A DNA stretch of 64,000 bases. Origin: Hyphomicrobium nitrativorans NL23 (GTDB taxonomy: Bacteria; Pseudomonadota; Alphaproteobacteria; Rhizobiales; Hyphomicrobiaceae). Below the pieces are notes generated by a model. It made no database searches. It saw nothing but the letters and a program-made list of their open reading frames with translations, and was not told the DNA's origin. The stretch lies in contig NC_022997.1 in the NCBI RefSeq assembly GCF_000503895.1, forward strand, positions 2,793,821-2,857,820, given 5' to 3'. Positions 18,187 through 27,618 of the stretch are shown here, piece by piece. Both the position numbers and the translations under genes were made by a program. Every line of letters starts with the position of its first letter. The stretch's first letter is position 1.

Positions 18187-19944
18187 TTAGATGCCGGTGC
18201 GCCCCGCCTTGCGGCCCACTCGGATGCGCTTGGCGCAGCGTTTCGTGCAGCACTTCTTGGCGTCCCTCACCCGATCCGGCGCGACGGAGCGCGCGGCGCG
18301 CGTCGACACCCGGCTGGAGACGCGTCGCTGAACCCTCTGCCACAGCGTTGCCTCACGGCGCTTCACGGTTCGCGCGCGCTTTTTGTGCGCATAGGACGGC
18401 TTGCGCCACTTGCATCCGAGCGCGCTGCGCGGGCGCCCCGCGCGTTGGGTCGATACCTTCGCGCGGTGGGCGCGGGCCTTCATCCGAACCTTCTTTCTCG
18501 GACTTACGGCGCGACGCGGGGCAGCTTCGGTGTTGGCCGCGGCAGCGACGCGCGTCGCCTCATGCGTTTCACGCGTGGCGGCAGTCTGCGCCGCTGTCGT
18601 GCGTGGGCTCTCCGCGACATCCTCTGCGACCGCGTCGGTGGTGCGGTCGGGAGACGGCGTCTCTTCCGCATCCGCGCGTGCCGCTGCGGCTGAGGCGTCT
18701 TCCTGCTGCGTGCGCTCGTCGGCGGCGATCTCCGCCTTTTGCGCCGGCTGGGCCTTTGCGGCCTTTTCCGCCGCCTCCGCTCTGCGCCGCTCTACGGAGA
18801 GACGCCGGGCGTCTTCCAACGTGCGCCGGGCGGCGGCCGCATCTGCCAGCACCTGCGCTTCGGCCGCTTTCTGCGCTTTCAGAGCCTCGTCGGTGCGCCG
18901 GCGCGCTTCGGCTACGCGGCGCGCCTCCTCGGCTTTGCGTGCGGCTTCTGCCTGCTCGGCGGCAAGTCGCACCTTCTCGACGTCTTCCGCCTGCCGCTTG
19001 GCTTCCGCGACGCGACGCTCTTCCTCGGCTTTACGCGCCGCTTCCGCCTCAACCGCCTTGCGCGCCGTCTCGGCCTCTTCGGTCTTACGGCGCGCTTCGT
19101 CTTCGGCACGCTGCGCGACGGCCTCTGCTTCTGCGACGCGGCGCGCTTCCTCGGCCTTTTTCGCCTCGCTCAGCTTGTCCTCGGCGGCCTTCAGCGCCTC
19201 CTCGGCGTTGCGGGCGGCGTCTCTGATGCGCTGCTTTCCGGCTTCGTCGGCCTCGGTAAACTCTTCGAGCTTCTGCAAGCCGTCGGCGATCTGCCGGTCC
19301 AGTTCCTGCTTGCGCCTAGCGAGCTCCGCCTTGCGCTGCTCGGCGCGAGCGCGCTCCGCGTCCGCCAGATGGACCGCCGGAAGCTCTCCTGCCGTTGCCA
19401 TTTGCACCGCCTCGCGTGAGGTGTCCGCCTCGCGGGCGGCATCGCGGGCGACGGCTTCGGCGCGCTCCTCCAGGCTCTTCCATTCCGATTCCGCCTGCTG
19501 GCGCGCTTCGGCGATGGCGCGGGTTTCGCGGTCCAGCCTGCTGTCGGAGGCATAAGGCAGAGCGGGCGCCGGGAGGCCCGCCACCTCGTAGGCGCGGTCC
19601 AGCCAGAACGAGAGGTAGCCCATCGCCGTATCGATCGCGCCCCATATCCGGCCCCATAGGCCCGACGGCTCATCTGCGGCGGCTTGTTGCTCCCCTATGC
19701 CTGCGGCTGCGCGCGGCGTGGAGAGCCTGCCCGCCACCTCGACCTGATAGGTGCGTTGCGCGCGCTCCAGCCACTCCGTGACCTGACTGAACGCCGTACC
19801 GTCGTGTTGAGCGACCTCGATCCGCTCCGCAGGCGACGGCGTGTCCGCCCGCGCATCCGGCGAAACGTGCAGTCCGCACAGCAGCACAGCCAGCCCGCAG
19901 ACCCCTGGAATATTTGTGAAATTTTCGTTCCGCCCCGTACTCAT
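18187..19944 (-). CDS. exported coiled-coil protein with basic C-terminus
   Basis: A 585-residue protein of unknown function. A signal peptide (VCGLAVLLCGLHV, cleavage near ARA|DTPS) is followed by a region containing WGRIWGAIDTAMGYLSFWLD. A long Ala/Glu/Lys/Arg heptad-rich coiled coil spans about residues 145-430, with degenerate repeats such as KAEEARRVAEA, as in TolA-like proteins. The last 100 or so residues are strongly basic and contain KKCCTKRCAKR. The ATG at 19944 was chosen over a GTG twelve bases upstream. A structural cell-envelope role is plausible but not shown. It is upstream of the ABC exporter on the same strand, 132 bases away. Confidence 0.65.
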   Translation of the reverse strand: MSTGRNENFTNIPGVCGLAVLLCGLHVSPDARADTPSPAERIEVAQHDGTAFSQVTEWLERAQRTYQVEVAGRLSTPRAAAGIGEQQAAADEPSGLWGRIWGAIDTAMGYLSFWLDRAYEVAGLPAPALPYASDSRLDRETRAIAEARQQAESEWKSLEERAEAVARDAAREADTSREAVQMATAGELPAVHLADAERARAEQRKAELARRKQELDRQIADGLQKLEEFTEADEAGKQRIRDAARNAEEALKAAEDKLSEAKKAEEARRVAEAEAVAQRAEDEARRKTEEAETARKAVEAEAARKAEEERRVAEAKRQAEDVEKVRLAAEQAEAARKAEEARRVAEARRRTDEALKAQKAAEAQVLADAAAARRTLEDARRLSVERRRAEAAEKAAKAQPAQKAEIAADERTQQEDASAAAARADAEETPSPDRTTDAVAEDVAESPRTTAAQTAATRETHEATRVAAAANTEAAPRRAVSPRKKVRMKARAHRAKVSTQRAGRPRSALGCKWRKPSYAHKKRARTVKRREATLWQRVQRRVSSRVSTRAARSVAPDRVRDAKKCCTKRCAKRIRVGRKAGRTGI

Positions 19945-20264
19945 TACGCAACCCACTCCCCACCCTTGCGCTTCCCGCGCTTTGTTCTTGGGGCGAGACT
20001 ACGGCACCCGTTGGCAGGGGAGCAAAGGAAGTTCCAAATTTTCTTAAGCTGACGGGTCGATTACCCCGGACGGCTGATGCTTTTCAGCCTCGCCATTGGC
20101 AGACACGCCGTCACACCCCATTTGTAAACAGGAGGTTAATCTCGGCGCTGCGGCGCCATCCTCACACATAAGGAACTCCGTTGAAACATCCACCACCTGC
20201 CTCTGCCCAGCGTACCCGTGCCGGTCAAACCGGCGCGCGGGCCAACACTCATGGAAAATCGGAC
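19945..20264. other. 320-base divergent intergenic stretch
   Basis: This separates the leftward coiled-coil gene from the rightward LOG gene and should hold both promoters. It has a moderately AT-rich block at 20030-20130. I see no convincing ORF, repeat or RNA element. In-frame TTG and GTG codons upstream of 20265 lack Shine-Dalgarno support. Confidence 0.4.
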
Positions 20265-20873
20265 ATGCGTGCTCGTCCCGACACGGTGCGTAGCGTCTGC
20301 GTGTATTGCGGCTCGGGGCACGGCGAGAACCCCGTCTATGCGGATGCCGCCCGCACGCTCGGCCGGGCGCTGGCAGACGCAAACATCGGCCTCGTCTACG
20401 GGGGCGGCGGGCTCGGCCTCATGGGCGAAGTGGCGCGCGCAACGCTCGAAGGCGGCGGCAAGGTCACGGGCATCATCCCCGACTTTCTCTCCGAACGGGA
20501 GCAGATGCTGCACGATGTCTCGGATCTCATCGTCACCGCCGATATGCACGAGCGCAAGCGGCTGATGTTCGAGCACTCGGACGCGTTCGTCGCGCTACCC
20601 GGCGGCATCGGCACGCTGGAAGAGCTGGTCGAGCAGCTCACGTGGGCACAGCTCGGGCAGCACACCAAGCCGATCGTGGTCGCCAATATCTCCGGCTTCT
20701 GGAGCCCGTTCCTGCATCTGCTGGAGCACATGCGCAGCCAGGCCTTCATCCGGCCGGGGCTCGAAGTGAGCTATGGCATCGTGACGGACGCGGCCGAGAT
20801 CGTGCCGCGCCTGCAGGCCATGCACGCGGAGGCGGGCCCCGTTCCCGAGCCCGCCACGCTCATCAAATTCTGA
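20265..20873 (+). CDS. LOG family protein (nucleotide 5'-monophosphate phosphoribohydrolase)
   Basis: A 202-residue Lonely-Guy-type enzyme. It shows VCVYCGSG at the start, YGGGGLGLMGEVA, and the signature pair MHERKRLMFEHSDAF and PGGIGTLEEL (the PGGxGTxxE catalytic motif). Members cleave nucleotide monophosphates, including cytokinin precursors, into base plus ribose 5-phosphate. In bacteria they are often called TIGR00730 or YvdD-like. The ATG at 20265 was chosen because the fold starts nine residues later. It is convergent with efp, 24 bases away. Confidence 0.9.
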   Translation: MRARPDTVRSVCVYCGSGHGENPVYADAARTLGRALADANIGLVYGGGGLGLMGEVARATLEGGGKVTGIIPDFLSEREQMLHDVSDLIVTADMHERKRLMFEHSDAFVALPGGIGTLEELVEQLTWAQLGQHTKPIVVANISGFWSPFLHLLEHMRSQAFIRPGLEVSYGIVTDAAEIVPRLQAMHAEAGPVPEPATLIKF

Positions 20874-20897
20874 AATCAGAACCCATGCAGCGCGCGA

Positions 20898-21467
20898 TCA
20901 GTCTTTCGCGCGCTCGACGTAGGAGCCGTCCGCCGTCATGACGACGACGCGCGTGCCGGAGGCGATATGCGGCGGCACCATGATGCGGGCGCCGTTTTCG
21001 AGCTTCGCAGGCTTGTAAGACGACGAGGCCGTCTGGCCCTTCACCACGGGGTCCGCCTCGACGATCTCGAAGGTGACGCGGGCGGGAAGCTCGATGGCGA
21101 TCGCGTTGCCCTCGAACAGCGAGAGCTTGCAGGACATGTTTTCCTGCAGCCAGACCGCCTGATCGCCGATCACATCTTTCGAAACGGCGATCTGGTCGTA
21201 CGTCTCCGGCTCCATGAAGTTGAAGCCCATGTCGTCTTCGTAGAGGTAATTGTAGTCTTTCTCTTCGAGGAAGGCTTTCTCGACCTGGTCGGTGGTGCGG
21301 TAGCGCTCGGTCACTTTCACGCCGTCCGAGATGCGGCGCATTTCGAGATGGGTGACGGGGGTGCCCTTGCCGGGGTGGATGTTCTCCGCCGAGATGACGA
21401 CGGCGAGTTTGCCGTCGAGATCGAGAACATTGCCTTTACGAATCGAGCTTGCGATCACCTTGACCAC
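20898..21467 (-). CDS. efp: translation elongation factor P
   Basis: A 189-residue EF-P that relieves ribosome stalling at polyproline. Domain I carries the loop HPGKGTP with Lys34, the same position as the beta-lysylated Lys34 of E. coli. Later signatures are [12 protein letters not shown] and a C-terminal domain ending [12 protein letters not shown]. The GTG at 21467 has an AGGAGA six bases upstream, and [12 protein letters not shown] is the normal N-terminus, so longer starts were rejected. The modifying enzymes EpmA and EpmB are encoded divergently to the right, which supports Lys34 modification. Confidence 0.96.
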   Translation of the reverse strand: MVKVIASSIRKGNVLDLDGKLAVVISAENIHPGKGTPVTHLEMRRISDGVKVTERYRTTDQVEKAFLEEKDYNYLYEDDMGFNFMEPETYDQIAVSKDVIGDQAVWLQENMSCKLSLFEGNAIAIELPARVTFEIVEADPVVKGQTASSSYKPAKLENGARIMVPPHIASGTRVVVMTADGSYVERAKD

Positions 21468-21759
21468 GGTCTTCTCCTGCTGAACGTGTTGCGGCCCGGC
21501 GCTCATCACAGCCTTGGCCGCTGCCCAGCGCGGGGCTCTCGTCTTTGTCGAGCCCGCCGACGCACGCCTCAGGCCCAGAGACCCGGCGCAATCGTGGTCC
21601 GAAAATCGTGGCGCTTCATACTCTGGATCGGGTTCGAGGCCAAGGGGCGGGGCTGGGACACTCCAGATCGCCGCTCAAATCGGCTTGATGCGTCCCTGCG
21701 TGCCTCGATAGGGTGCGCCGCACAGCGCCTCACAGCCGCATTTTCAAGGACCGCGTCTC

Positions 21760-22809
21760 ATGCCCCTTCCCTCCCCCTGGTGGGATGCCGACCGCCACCG
21801 GGATCGCCGGCCGGGCCTTCTCCTACGGGGGCGGATCAAGGCGGCCCTCCGGGCATGGTTTACGGATCAGGGCTTCGTCGAGATTGAGGCGGGTGCGCTC
21901 CAGGTCTCGCCGGGTAACGAGACGCACCTCCATGCCTTCGGGACAGATCTCGTCGGCACCGACCTCGAACGGCAGCGGCTCTACCTTCACACATCGCCCG
22001 AGTTCGCGATGAAGAAGCTGCTGGCCGCGGGCGAGGACAAGATCTTCACGTTCGCGCCGGTCTACCGGAACCGGGAGCGCGGTGCGCTCCACGCGCCCGA
22101 ATTCACGATGCTCGAATGGTATCGCACCGGCGTGCCCTACGAGACGCTCTGGGAGGATTGCGCGGCGATCCTGGCGCTTGCGGCGCGCACGGCGGGGCGC
22201 ACGACATGGACTTGGCGCGGGCGCGAAACGGAGATCGACAGCGCATTCGAGCGGCTTTCCGTCGATGATGCGTTCGCGCGTTTCGCGGGATTCCGGCTGC
22301 TCGACACGTGCCCCGGCGGACATGGGAATCGCGACGCGCTGGCGGAGCGCGCGGCTGCGGCCGGCATCCGGATCGCGGACGACGACACTTGGTCCGACAT
22401 TTTTTCGCGTGTGCTGGTGGAGAAGATAGAGCCGCGCCTCGGCTTTCCGCGGCCGACGATATTCTACGACTATCCGTCTCCTGAAGCGGCGCTTGCGCGA
22501 CCCGTGCCAGGGCGGCCGGAAGCCGCGGAGCGGTTCGAGCTTTACATTGCGGGCGTGGAGCTCGCAAACGGCTTCGGCGAGCTTGGCGATGCTGGCGAGC
22601 AACGCCGCCGCCTGATGCATGAGATGGACGAGAAGGCGCGGCTCTATGGCGAGCGCTATCCGCTGGACGAGGATTTCCTGGCTGCGCTGCCGCATATGCC
22701 GGCGTCCGCCGGGGCGGCGCTCGGCTTCGACCGGCTCGTGATGCTGGCCGCAGGTGCGTCGAACGTCGATCAGGTGATCTGGACACCGTTGACCGATGAG
22801 CGCAAGTAA
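21760..22809 (+). CDS. epmA: EF-P--(R)-beta-lysine ligase
   Basis: A 349-residue class II lysyl-tRNA-synthetase paralogue (also GenX, PoxA, YjeA) lacking the anticodon-binding domain. It activates (R)-beta-lysine and attaches it to Lys34 of EF-P. Class II motif 2 is seen in FTFAPVYRNRERG with LHAPEFTMLEWYR. Motif 3 is AGAALGFDRLVMLAAG. The segment YIAGVELANGFGEL is also typical. It is divergent from efp, and epmB lies two genes downstream. Start at the ATG 21760. Confidence 0.95.
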   Translation: MPLPSPWWDADRHRDRRPGLLLRGRIKAALRAWFTDQGFVEIEAGALQVSPGNETHLHAFGTDLVGTDLERQRLYLHTSPEFAMKKLLAAGEDKIFTFAPVYRNRERGALHAPEFTMLEWYRTGVPYETLWEDCAAILALAARTAGRTTWTWRGRETEIDSAFERLSVDDAFARFAGFRLLDTCPGGHGNRDALAERAAAAGIRIADDDTWSDIFSRVLVEKIEPRLGFPRPTIFYDYPSPEAALARPVPGRPEAAERFELYIAGVELANGFGELGDAGEQRRRLMHEMDEKARLYGERYPLDEDFLAALPHMPASAGAALGFDRLVMLAAGASNVDQVIWTPLTDERK

Positions 22810-22840
22810 AGGCGCGAGGCTTCGAGCGGTGAGACGCCCC

Positions 22841-23308
22841 ATGACCGAGACACATTCCGGCGGGTGCCAGTGCGGTGCCGTTCGCTTCCGCGTCGATGGC
22901 GCGCTCGGCGATGCGTCCGTTTGCCATTGCCGGATGTGCCAGAAGGCGTTCGGAGGCTTTTACGCGCCACTCGTTTCCGTGGGGAAGGCCACGCTCACGT
23001 GGACACGTGGCGCGCCGAAGAGGTTTCAATCGTCTAACATCGTGGCGCGCGGTTTCTGCGGCGACTGCGGGACGCCGCTCACGTACGAAGCTCCCGACGG
23101 CATCGCACTCGCCATCGGCGCTTTCGACCGGCCGCAAGATTTCACGCCTGTCGTGCAGTGGGGCGTCGAGGGCAAGCTCCCTTATACGGATCGCGTGCAC
23201 GCACTTCCCGAGCAGCACACACTGGCCGATCCCAATGCAGCGTTTCTGGTCAACGTGATCTCAAACCAGCACCCCGACCACGACACCGAAATCTGGCCAC
23301 CCCCATGA
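22841..23308 (+). CDS. GFA (glutathione-dependent formaldehyde-activating-like) family protein
   Basis: A 155-residue CENP-V/GFA zinc protein. The metal cysteines are in GGCQCGAVRF, CHCRMCQKAFG and FCGDCGTPL, the usual Gfa pattern. The molecular role of most members is unknown; the founding member acts on S-hydroxymethylglutathione. A start at 22796 would overlap epmA by 14 bases, but MTETHSGGCQCG is the usual family start. The stop overlaps the epmB ATG (ATGA), so it is co-translated with the EF-P modification enzymes. Confidence 0.88.
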   Translation: MTETHSGGCQCGAVRFRVDGALGDASVCHCRMCQKAFGGFYAPLVSVGKATLTWTRGAPKRFQSSNIVARGFCGDCGTPLTYEAPDGIALAIGAFDRPQDFTPVVQWGVEGKLPYTDRVHALPEQHTLADPNAAFLVNVISNQHPDHDTEIWPPP

Positions 23309-24357
23309 CCCGCCTTCGCCAGACACTCAGAAACGCCAGCGACCTCGTCGACGCGGGCTTGGTGGCGGCCGAGCGGGAGGAGAGCATCGCCACCGTAGGC
23401 GTCCGGTATGCCGTTGCCGTGACGCCGGCGATGGCAGAGCTGATCGATCCCAGCGATCCGCACGATCCGATTGCGCGCCAGTTCGTGCCCGACGTGCGCG
23501 AACTCGAAACGACGCCGCAGGAGCGCGCGGACCCTATCGGCGATCACGCCAAGAGCCCCGTGCGCGGCATCGTGCATCGGTATCCGGATCGCGTTCTGTT
23601 GAAGATCGTGGGCGTGTGCCCCGTCTACTGCCGCTTCTGTTTCCGGCGCGAGATGGTGGGCCCGGCCGCGGACGCCAACCTCACGTCCGACGAGCTTGAC
23701 GCGGCGCTCTCGTACATCCGTGCGCATCCCGAAATCTGGGAAGTGATCCTGACCGGCGGCGACCCCTTCATCATGAGCCCACGGCGCATGGAAGACGTGA
23801 GCCGTGCGCTTGGCGACATCGCGCATGTCAAGGTCATCCGCTGGCATACGCGGGTGCCCGTCGTGGCGCCCGAGCGCGTGACGGGGGATCTTGTTTCAGC
23901 GCTTCGCGCATCGGGCAAAACCGTCTACGTCGCGCTGCACGCCAACCATGCGCGCGAACTGACGGCCGTTTCGCGCGCCGCGATTGCGCGTCTTGTCGAT
24001 GCGGGCATTCCGCTCGTCAGCCAGACGGTGCTGCTGCGCGATGTGAACGACGACGTGGATACGCTCGAAGCGCTGATGCGGGCGTTCGTGGAGGCGCGCG
24101 TCACGCCCTACTATCTCCATCATGGCGACCTTGCGCCGGGCACCGCACACTTCCGCACGAGCATCGCGGAGGGCCAGGCGCTGATGCGCGCGCTGAGACA
24201 GCGTCTTTCCGGCCTCGCGATGCCCACGTATGTGCTGGATATTCCGGGCGGCCACGGGAAGGTGCCGGTTGGGCCGGACTATCTCAGCGACGACGGTACC
24301 CTCGTCGCCGATCCATCGGGAACGTTGCATCGCACCGACGGCGCGTGCGCGCCGTAG
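23305..24357 (+). CDS. epmB: EF-P beta-lysylation protein (lysine 2,3-aminomutase homologue)
   Basis: A 350-residue radical SAM and PLP enzyme that converts (S)-lysine to (R)-beta-lysine for EF-P. The [4Fe-4S] motif is CPVYCRFC (Cys105, Cys109, Cys112). Other family segments are ILTGGDPFIMSPRRM, RWHTRVPVV and YYLHHGDLAPGTAHF. The C-terminal DIPGGHGKVPVGP is the PLP/substrate region. Length is near that of E. coli EpmB (about 340), shorter than clostridial aminomutases. It overlaps the GFA gene by four bases; epmA is upstream in the same run. Confidence 0.95.
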   Translation: MTRLRQTLRNASDLVDAGLVAAEREESIATVGVRYAVAVTPAMAELIDPSDPHDPIARQFVPDVRELETTPQERADPIGDHAKSPVRGIVHRYPDRVLLKIVGVCPVYCRFCFRREMVGPAADANLTSDELDAALSYIRAHPEIWEVILTGGDPFIMSPRRMEDVSRALGDIAHVKVIRWHTRVPVVAPERVTGDLVSALRASGKTVYVALHANHARELTAVSRAAIARLVDAGIPLVSQTVLLRDVNDDVDTLEALMRAFVEARVTPYYLHHGDLAPGTAHFRTSIAEGQALMRALRQRLSGLAMPTYVLDIPGGHGKVPVGPDYLSDDGTLVADPSGTLHRTDGACAP

Positions 24358-24602
24358 CATCAAGCGCCGCAGGATACGCGCTATATTTCAGCGGCTATTT
24401 CGCTCGTCCGCCCACCTCTTTGATATTGTGAAAAACACCGTGTTGTCAGCGGGCCACGGGCATTTTGCCCGCAAAAGCAACCGCTTGCGGGCAACCGCCC
24501 CCGATGTCAGAGTGTCGCATCTCAACAATAGAGACCGGCCACCTCCTAACGGAGCGGAAGGCGGGTCCAGGGATCACGGAAACGCGACGGAGGACGCACC
24601 CT

Positions 24603-26753
24603 ATGAACGAGCAGATCAAGCCCCAAGTCTTTCACGGCGCATGTCCGCACGACTGCCCGGACACCTGCGCCATGGAATACCACGTGGTGGATGGCAAGCT
24701 CGTGGACGTGCGCGGCAAGAAAAACCATCCGTACACGCGTGGCGGCCTCTGCGTGAAGCTCAAGGATTTCCACGATCACCACGCCAATCCGGACCGGCTC
24801 ATGTATCCGCTGCGCCGCGTCGGCCCCAAAGGCTCCGGGCCCAACGGGGGCAATACGTTCGAGCGCATCACCTGGGACGAGGCAATCAAGACCATCGGCG
24901 CCAAGTGGCGCGAGATCATTGCCGTGCATGGCTCGCAGGCGATCATGCCTTACAGCTATCTCGGAAACATGGGTCTCGTGCAGGGTATCAACTCGGGCGA
25001 TCCGTTCTTCAACCGCCTCGGGACGACGGTGAACGAGAAGACGTTTTGCACGTCGGGTTCCTCCACGGCGTGGCTCATGACGCACGGCCCAACGGGTGGT
25101 GTGGATCCCGAAAGCTTCGTGCACTCCAAGTTCATCGTGATCTGGGCGTGCAACACGATCTCGACCAACCTGCATCACTGGCCGTTCATTCTCGAAGCGC
25201 AGAAGCGCGGCGCGAAGATCGTCGTCGTCGATCCTTACCGCTCGCGTACGGCAAAGGGCGCCGACTGGCACATCGCGCTGAAGCCCGGGACGGACGGCGC
25301 GCTCGCGCTCGGCATCATCAATTCGATGATCGAGCAGGGTTTGGTCGATCAGGACTACGTGGACAAGCATGTCCACGGCTTTCCGGAGCTCAAAGAGCGC
25401 GCGGCGGACTTCACGCCCGAGTACGTGGAGCGCGTTACGGGCGTCAAAGCCGACGACGTGAAAAAGTTCGCCTACGAGTTCGCGACCTCGCAGCCGTCCG
25501 CGATCCGCATCGGCGTCGCCATCGAGCGTTCGGCGGGCGGTGCACAGGCGTCACGCGCAATCTACGCGCTGCCGGCGCTCGCGGGCTCCTGGCGGCATGT
25601 GGGCGGCGGAATGCTGCAACTTCCGCTGTGGGATTTTCCCGTCGACTGGGCCAAGGCGGCGCGGCCGGATTTCATCAAGCCGGGCACGCGCGCGATCAAC
25701 AATCTCCGCCTCGGCCAGGCGCTCACCGGCGAGATGAAGCTCGATCCACCGATCAAGAGCCTGTTCGTCTTCTGCACCAATCCGGTGAGCCAATCGCCCG
25801 AGACGAACAAGATCGTGCAGGGACTGCAGCGGGAGGATCTGTTCACCGTCGTGGCCGAACACTTCATCACGGATACGGCGAAGTATGCCGATATCATCCT
25901 GCCCTCCACCATGGCGGGCGAGGCCGAGGACATGATGTGGTCGTGGGGCACGTTTTACCTCACCTATAACGAGAAGGCCGTCGATCCGCCCGGCGAGTGC
26001 AAACCGACGAGCGATCTGTGGCGCTTGCTCGCGGCGGAGATGGGCTTCGACGATCCTGTCTTCAAAATGACCGACAGCGAGTTGTGCGCTGCCTACATCA
26101 ATTGGGACGATCCCAAGATGGGCGGCGTCGACATGGACTACTTCAAGGAGCACGGTTTCTACAGGATCGACGTGGGGCCGGTGGACACGCGCGCGCCGCA
26201 CGCCGAGGGCAAGTTCCCGACGCCGTCGGGCAAGGTGGAAGTGCTGCTGCCCGAGGATACGAAAAACTTCGTCGCTGGTCCCTTCCGCGCCATGTACGAC
26301 GGCGACCAGGACGGATCGCCCGTCGATCCGCTGCCCGGCTACGTCGCCATGCGCGAGACGGCGGAAGCCGACGCCGAACTCGCGAAGGCGTTTCCGCTCA
26401 ACATCATCACGCCGAAGAGCCACGGCTTCCTGAACTCGTGCTACGCGAACGAGCCGCACAAGATCAGAGGCCAGGGCGAGCAGTTCGTGATGATCTCGCC
26501 TGCGGATGCCGAAACGCGGAGCATCCGGCACGGCGATCCCGTGCGCGTCGCCAATTCGCGCGGCAGCTTCGAGGGGCTGGCGCGCGTCACCGATGACGTG
26601 CCGCCGGGCCTCGTGGTGGCCACGCTCGGATACTGGCGTTCGCTCAACCGCTCGGACGGCTCGGTCAACTCGATCTCGTCGGATGCGTGGTCGGGGCTCG
26701 GCCGCGCGCCGACGTACTCCGACAACCTGGTGGAGGTGACGCGCGTCAACTGA
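24603..26753 (+). CDS. molybdopterin oxidoreductase (BisC/MopB family)
   Basis: A 716-residue Mo-bis-MGD enzyme. The N-terminal [4Fe-4S] cluster motif uses Cys14, Cys18, Cys22 and Cys50 (CPHDCPDTC, then GGLC). The catalytic domain follows with FCTSGSSTAW near the expected metal ligand, VVVDPYRSRTAKGAD, and NPVSQSPETNKI. The C-terminal dinucleotide-binding domain includes SHGFLNSCYANEPH. No twin-Arg signal is seen, so it is probably cytosolic. No electron-transfer or membrane subunit adjoins, so the substrate and partner are unknown. A perfect terminator follows. Confidence 0.9.
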   Translation: MNEQIKPQVFHGACPHDCPDTCAMEYHVVDGKLVDVRGKKNHPYTRGGLCVKLKDFHDHHANPDRLMYPLRRVGPKGSGPNGGNTFERITWDEAIKTIGAKWREIIAVHGSQAIMPYSYLGNMGLVQGINSGDPFFNRLGTTVNEKTFCTSGSSTAWLMTHGPTGGVDPESFVHSKFIVIWACNTISTNLHHWPFILEAQKRGAKIVVVDPYRSRTAKGADWHIALKPGTDGALALGIINSMIEQGLVDQDYVDKHVHGFPELKERAADFTPEYVERVTGVKADDVKKFAYEFATSQPSAIRIGVAIERSAGGAQASRAIYALPALAGSWRHVGGGMLQLPLWDFPVDWAKAARPDFIKPGTRAINNLRLGQALTGEMKLDPPIKSLFVFCTNPVSQSPETNKIVQGLQREDLFTVVAEHFITDTAKYADIILPSTMAGEAEDMMWSWGTFYLTYNEKAVDPPGECKPTSDLWRLLAAEMGFDDPVFKMTDSELCAAYINWDDPKMGGVDMDYFKEHGFYRIDVGPVDTRAPHAEGKFPTPSGKVEVLLPEDTKNFVAGPFRAMYDGDQDGSPVDPLPGYVAMRETAEADAELAKAFPLNIITPKSHGFLNSCYANEPHKIRGQGEQFVMISPADAETRSIRHGDPVRVANSRGSFEGLARVTDDVPPGLVVATLGYWRSLNRSDGSVNSISSDAWSGLGRAPTYSDNLVEVTRVN

Positions 26754-26775
26754 CGGCGGGAGCACCGGAATTCGA

Positions 26776-26814
26776 AATGGCCGCGGGGGCGCCCGCGGCC
26801 ATTCTCGTTTTTTT
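26776..26814 (+). terminator. strong intrinsic terminator
   Basis: A perfect 12-bp stem (AATGGCCGCGGG at 26776-26787 with CCCGCGGCCATT at 26792-26803, 4-base loop) is followed by TCTC and seven T (26808-26814). It ends the molybdopterin oxidoreductase transcript. Confidence 0.9.
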
Positions 26815-26936
26815 GCGTGTCCGGGCATCGTGGCAGCGACAGCACACAGCTCGCTCAATTCAGCGTGCTGCCGATTGCCGAGCGCCCCTGCTCCCCGGTA
26901 AATCTACGTGGGCATTGTTCGAGCGGGGTAGGTGTC

Positions 26937-27605
26937 ATGCGTTTTGTGTGTCGGAGCGTGTGGGCGCTCGGCCTGTGTTTTACCGTTCCTCACATTGCGC
27001 ACGCCGATGCCATCTCCGACAATCTCAACGTGCTGCGTATGAGCCCGCCGCTGGCGGCCTACACGCCGGGCACCATCGCGCGGGGACATCTCGACAAGCG
27101 CACCTACCAGCGCACGGGAGAGAAGCTGCTCAAGGTCAACGTCGTGCGCTGCCGGGCGCCGTTCGACAAAGACGGCATCGAGGAAAACCTCGACAGCGCA
27201 GCCTTCGCCGTCCGCGACCAGAAGACGTTCGGGCTTAACGCCGGCTGGGCGAACCTGCTCAATGCAAGCTTCAAGGGCTCCTACGTCGAGGACGTGACGC
27301 TCACCTTCACGGGTACGATCTACGAATACACCGAGGACAAGCTGGCGGCTCTGCGCAGGGCGTGCCTCGGTTCCGCCAATCCCAAGGGCGACGAGAGCCG
27401 CTTCCAGTTCCAGATCGTGCGTCAGGCGGTCGGGCGCTTCGAATATCAGATCAAATATTCGAGCGCGGCCAACGCCAATCTCAAGGTCAACATCGCGAAC
27501 AAGCTGGCTGCCGAGCTTGGCGGCGGTGGCGAAATCGGCCGCGACGGCAAGATCACCATTCCGCGCGGCGCGATGGCCTATCCGCTTTGGCGCGAGAACT
27601 GGTGA
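26937..27605 (+). CDS. exported protein of unknown function
   Basis: A 222-residue protein with a signal peptide (RSVWALGLCFTVPHIAHADA, cleavage near HADA). The mature part is a mixed beta-rich domain with two cysteines (VVRCRAPF, LRRACLGSA). It contains ANLLNASFKGSYVEDVTLTF and INIANKLAAELGG-like segments (VNIANKLAAELGG seen). I recognise no family. The ATG at 26937 was chosen because it directly precedes the signal peptide. It is preceded by a strong terminator, so it has its own promoter, and is convergent with the RND transporter gene 13 bases away. Confidence 0.65.
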   Translation: MRFVCRSVWALGLCFTVPHIAHADAISDNLNVLRMSPPLAAYTPGTIARGHLDKRTYQRTGEKLLKVNVVRCRAPFDKDGIEENLDSAAFAVRDQKTFGLNAGWANLLNASFKGSYVEDVTLTFTGTIYEYTEDKLAALRRACLGSANPKGDESRFQFQIVRQAVGRFEYQIKYSSAANANLKVNIANKLAAELGGGGEIGRDGKITIPRGAMAYPLWRENW

Positions 27606-27618
27606 GCGAGAACGCGCC

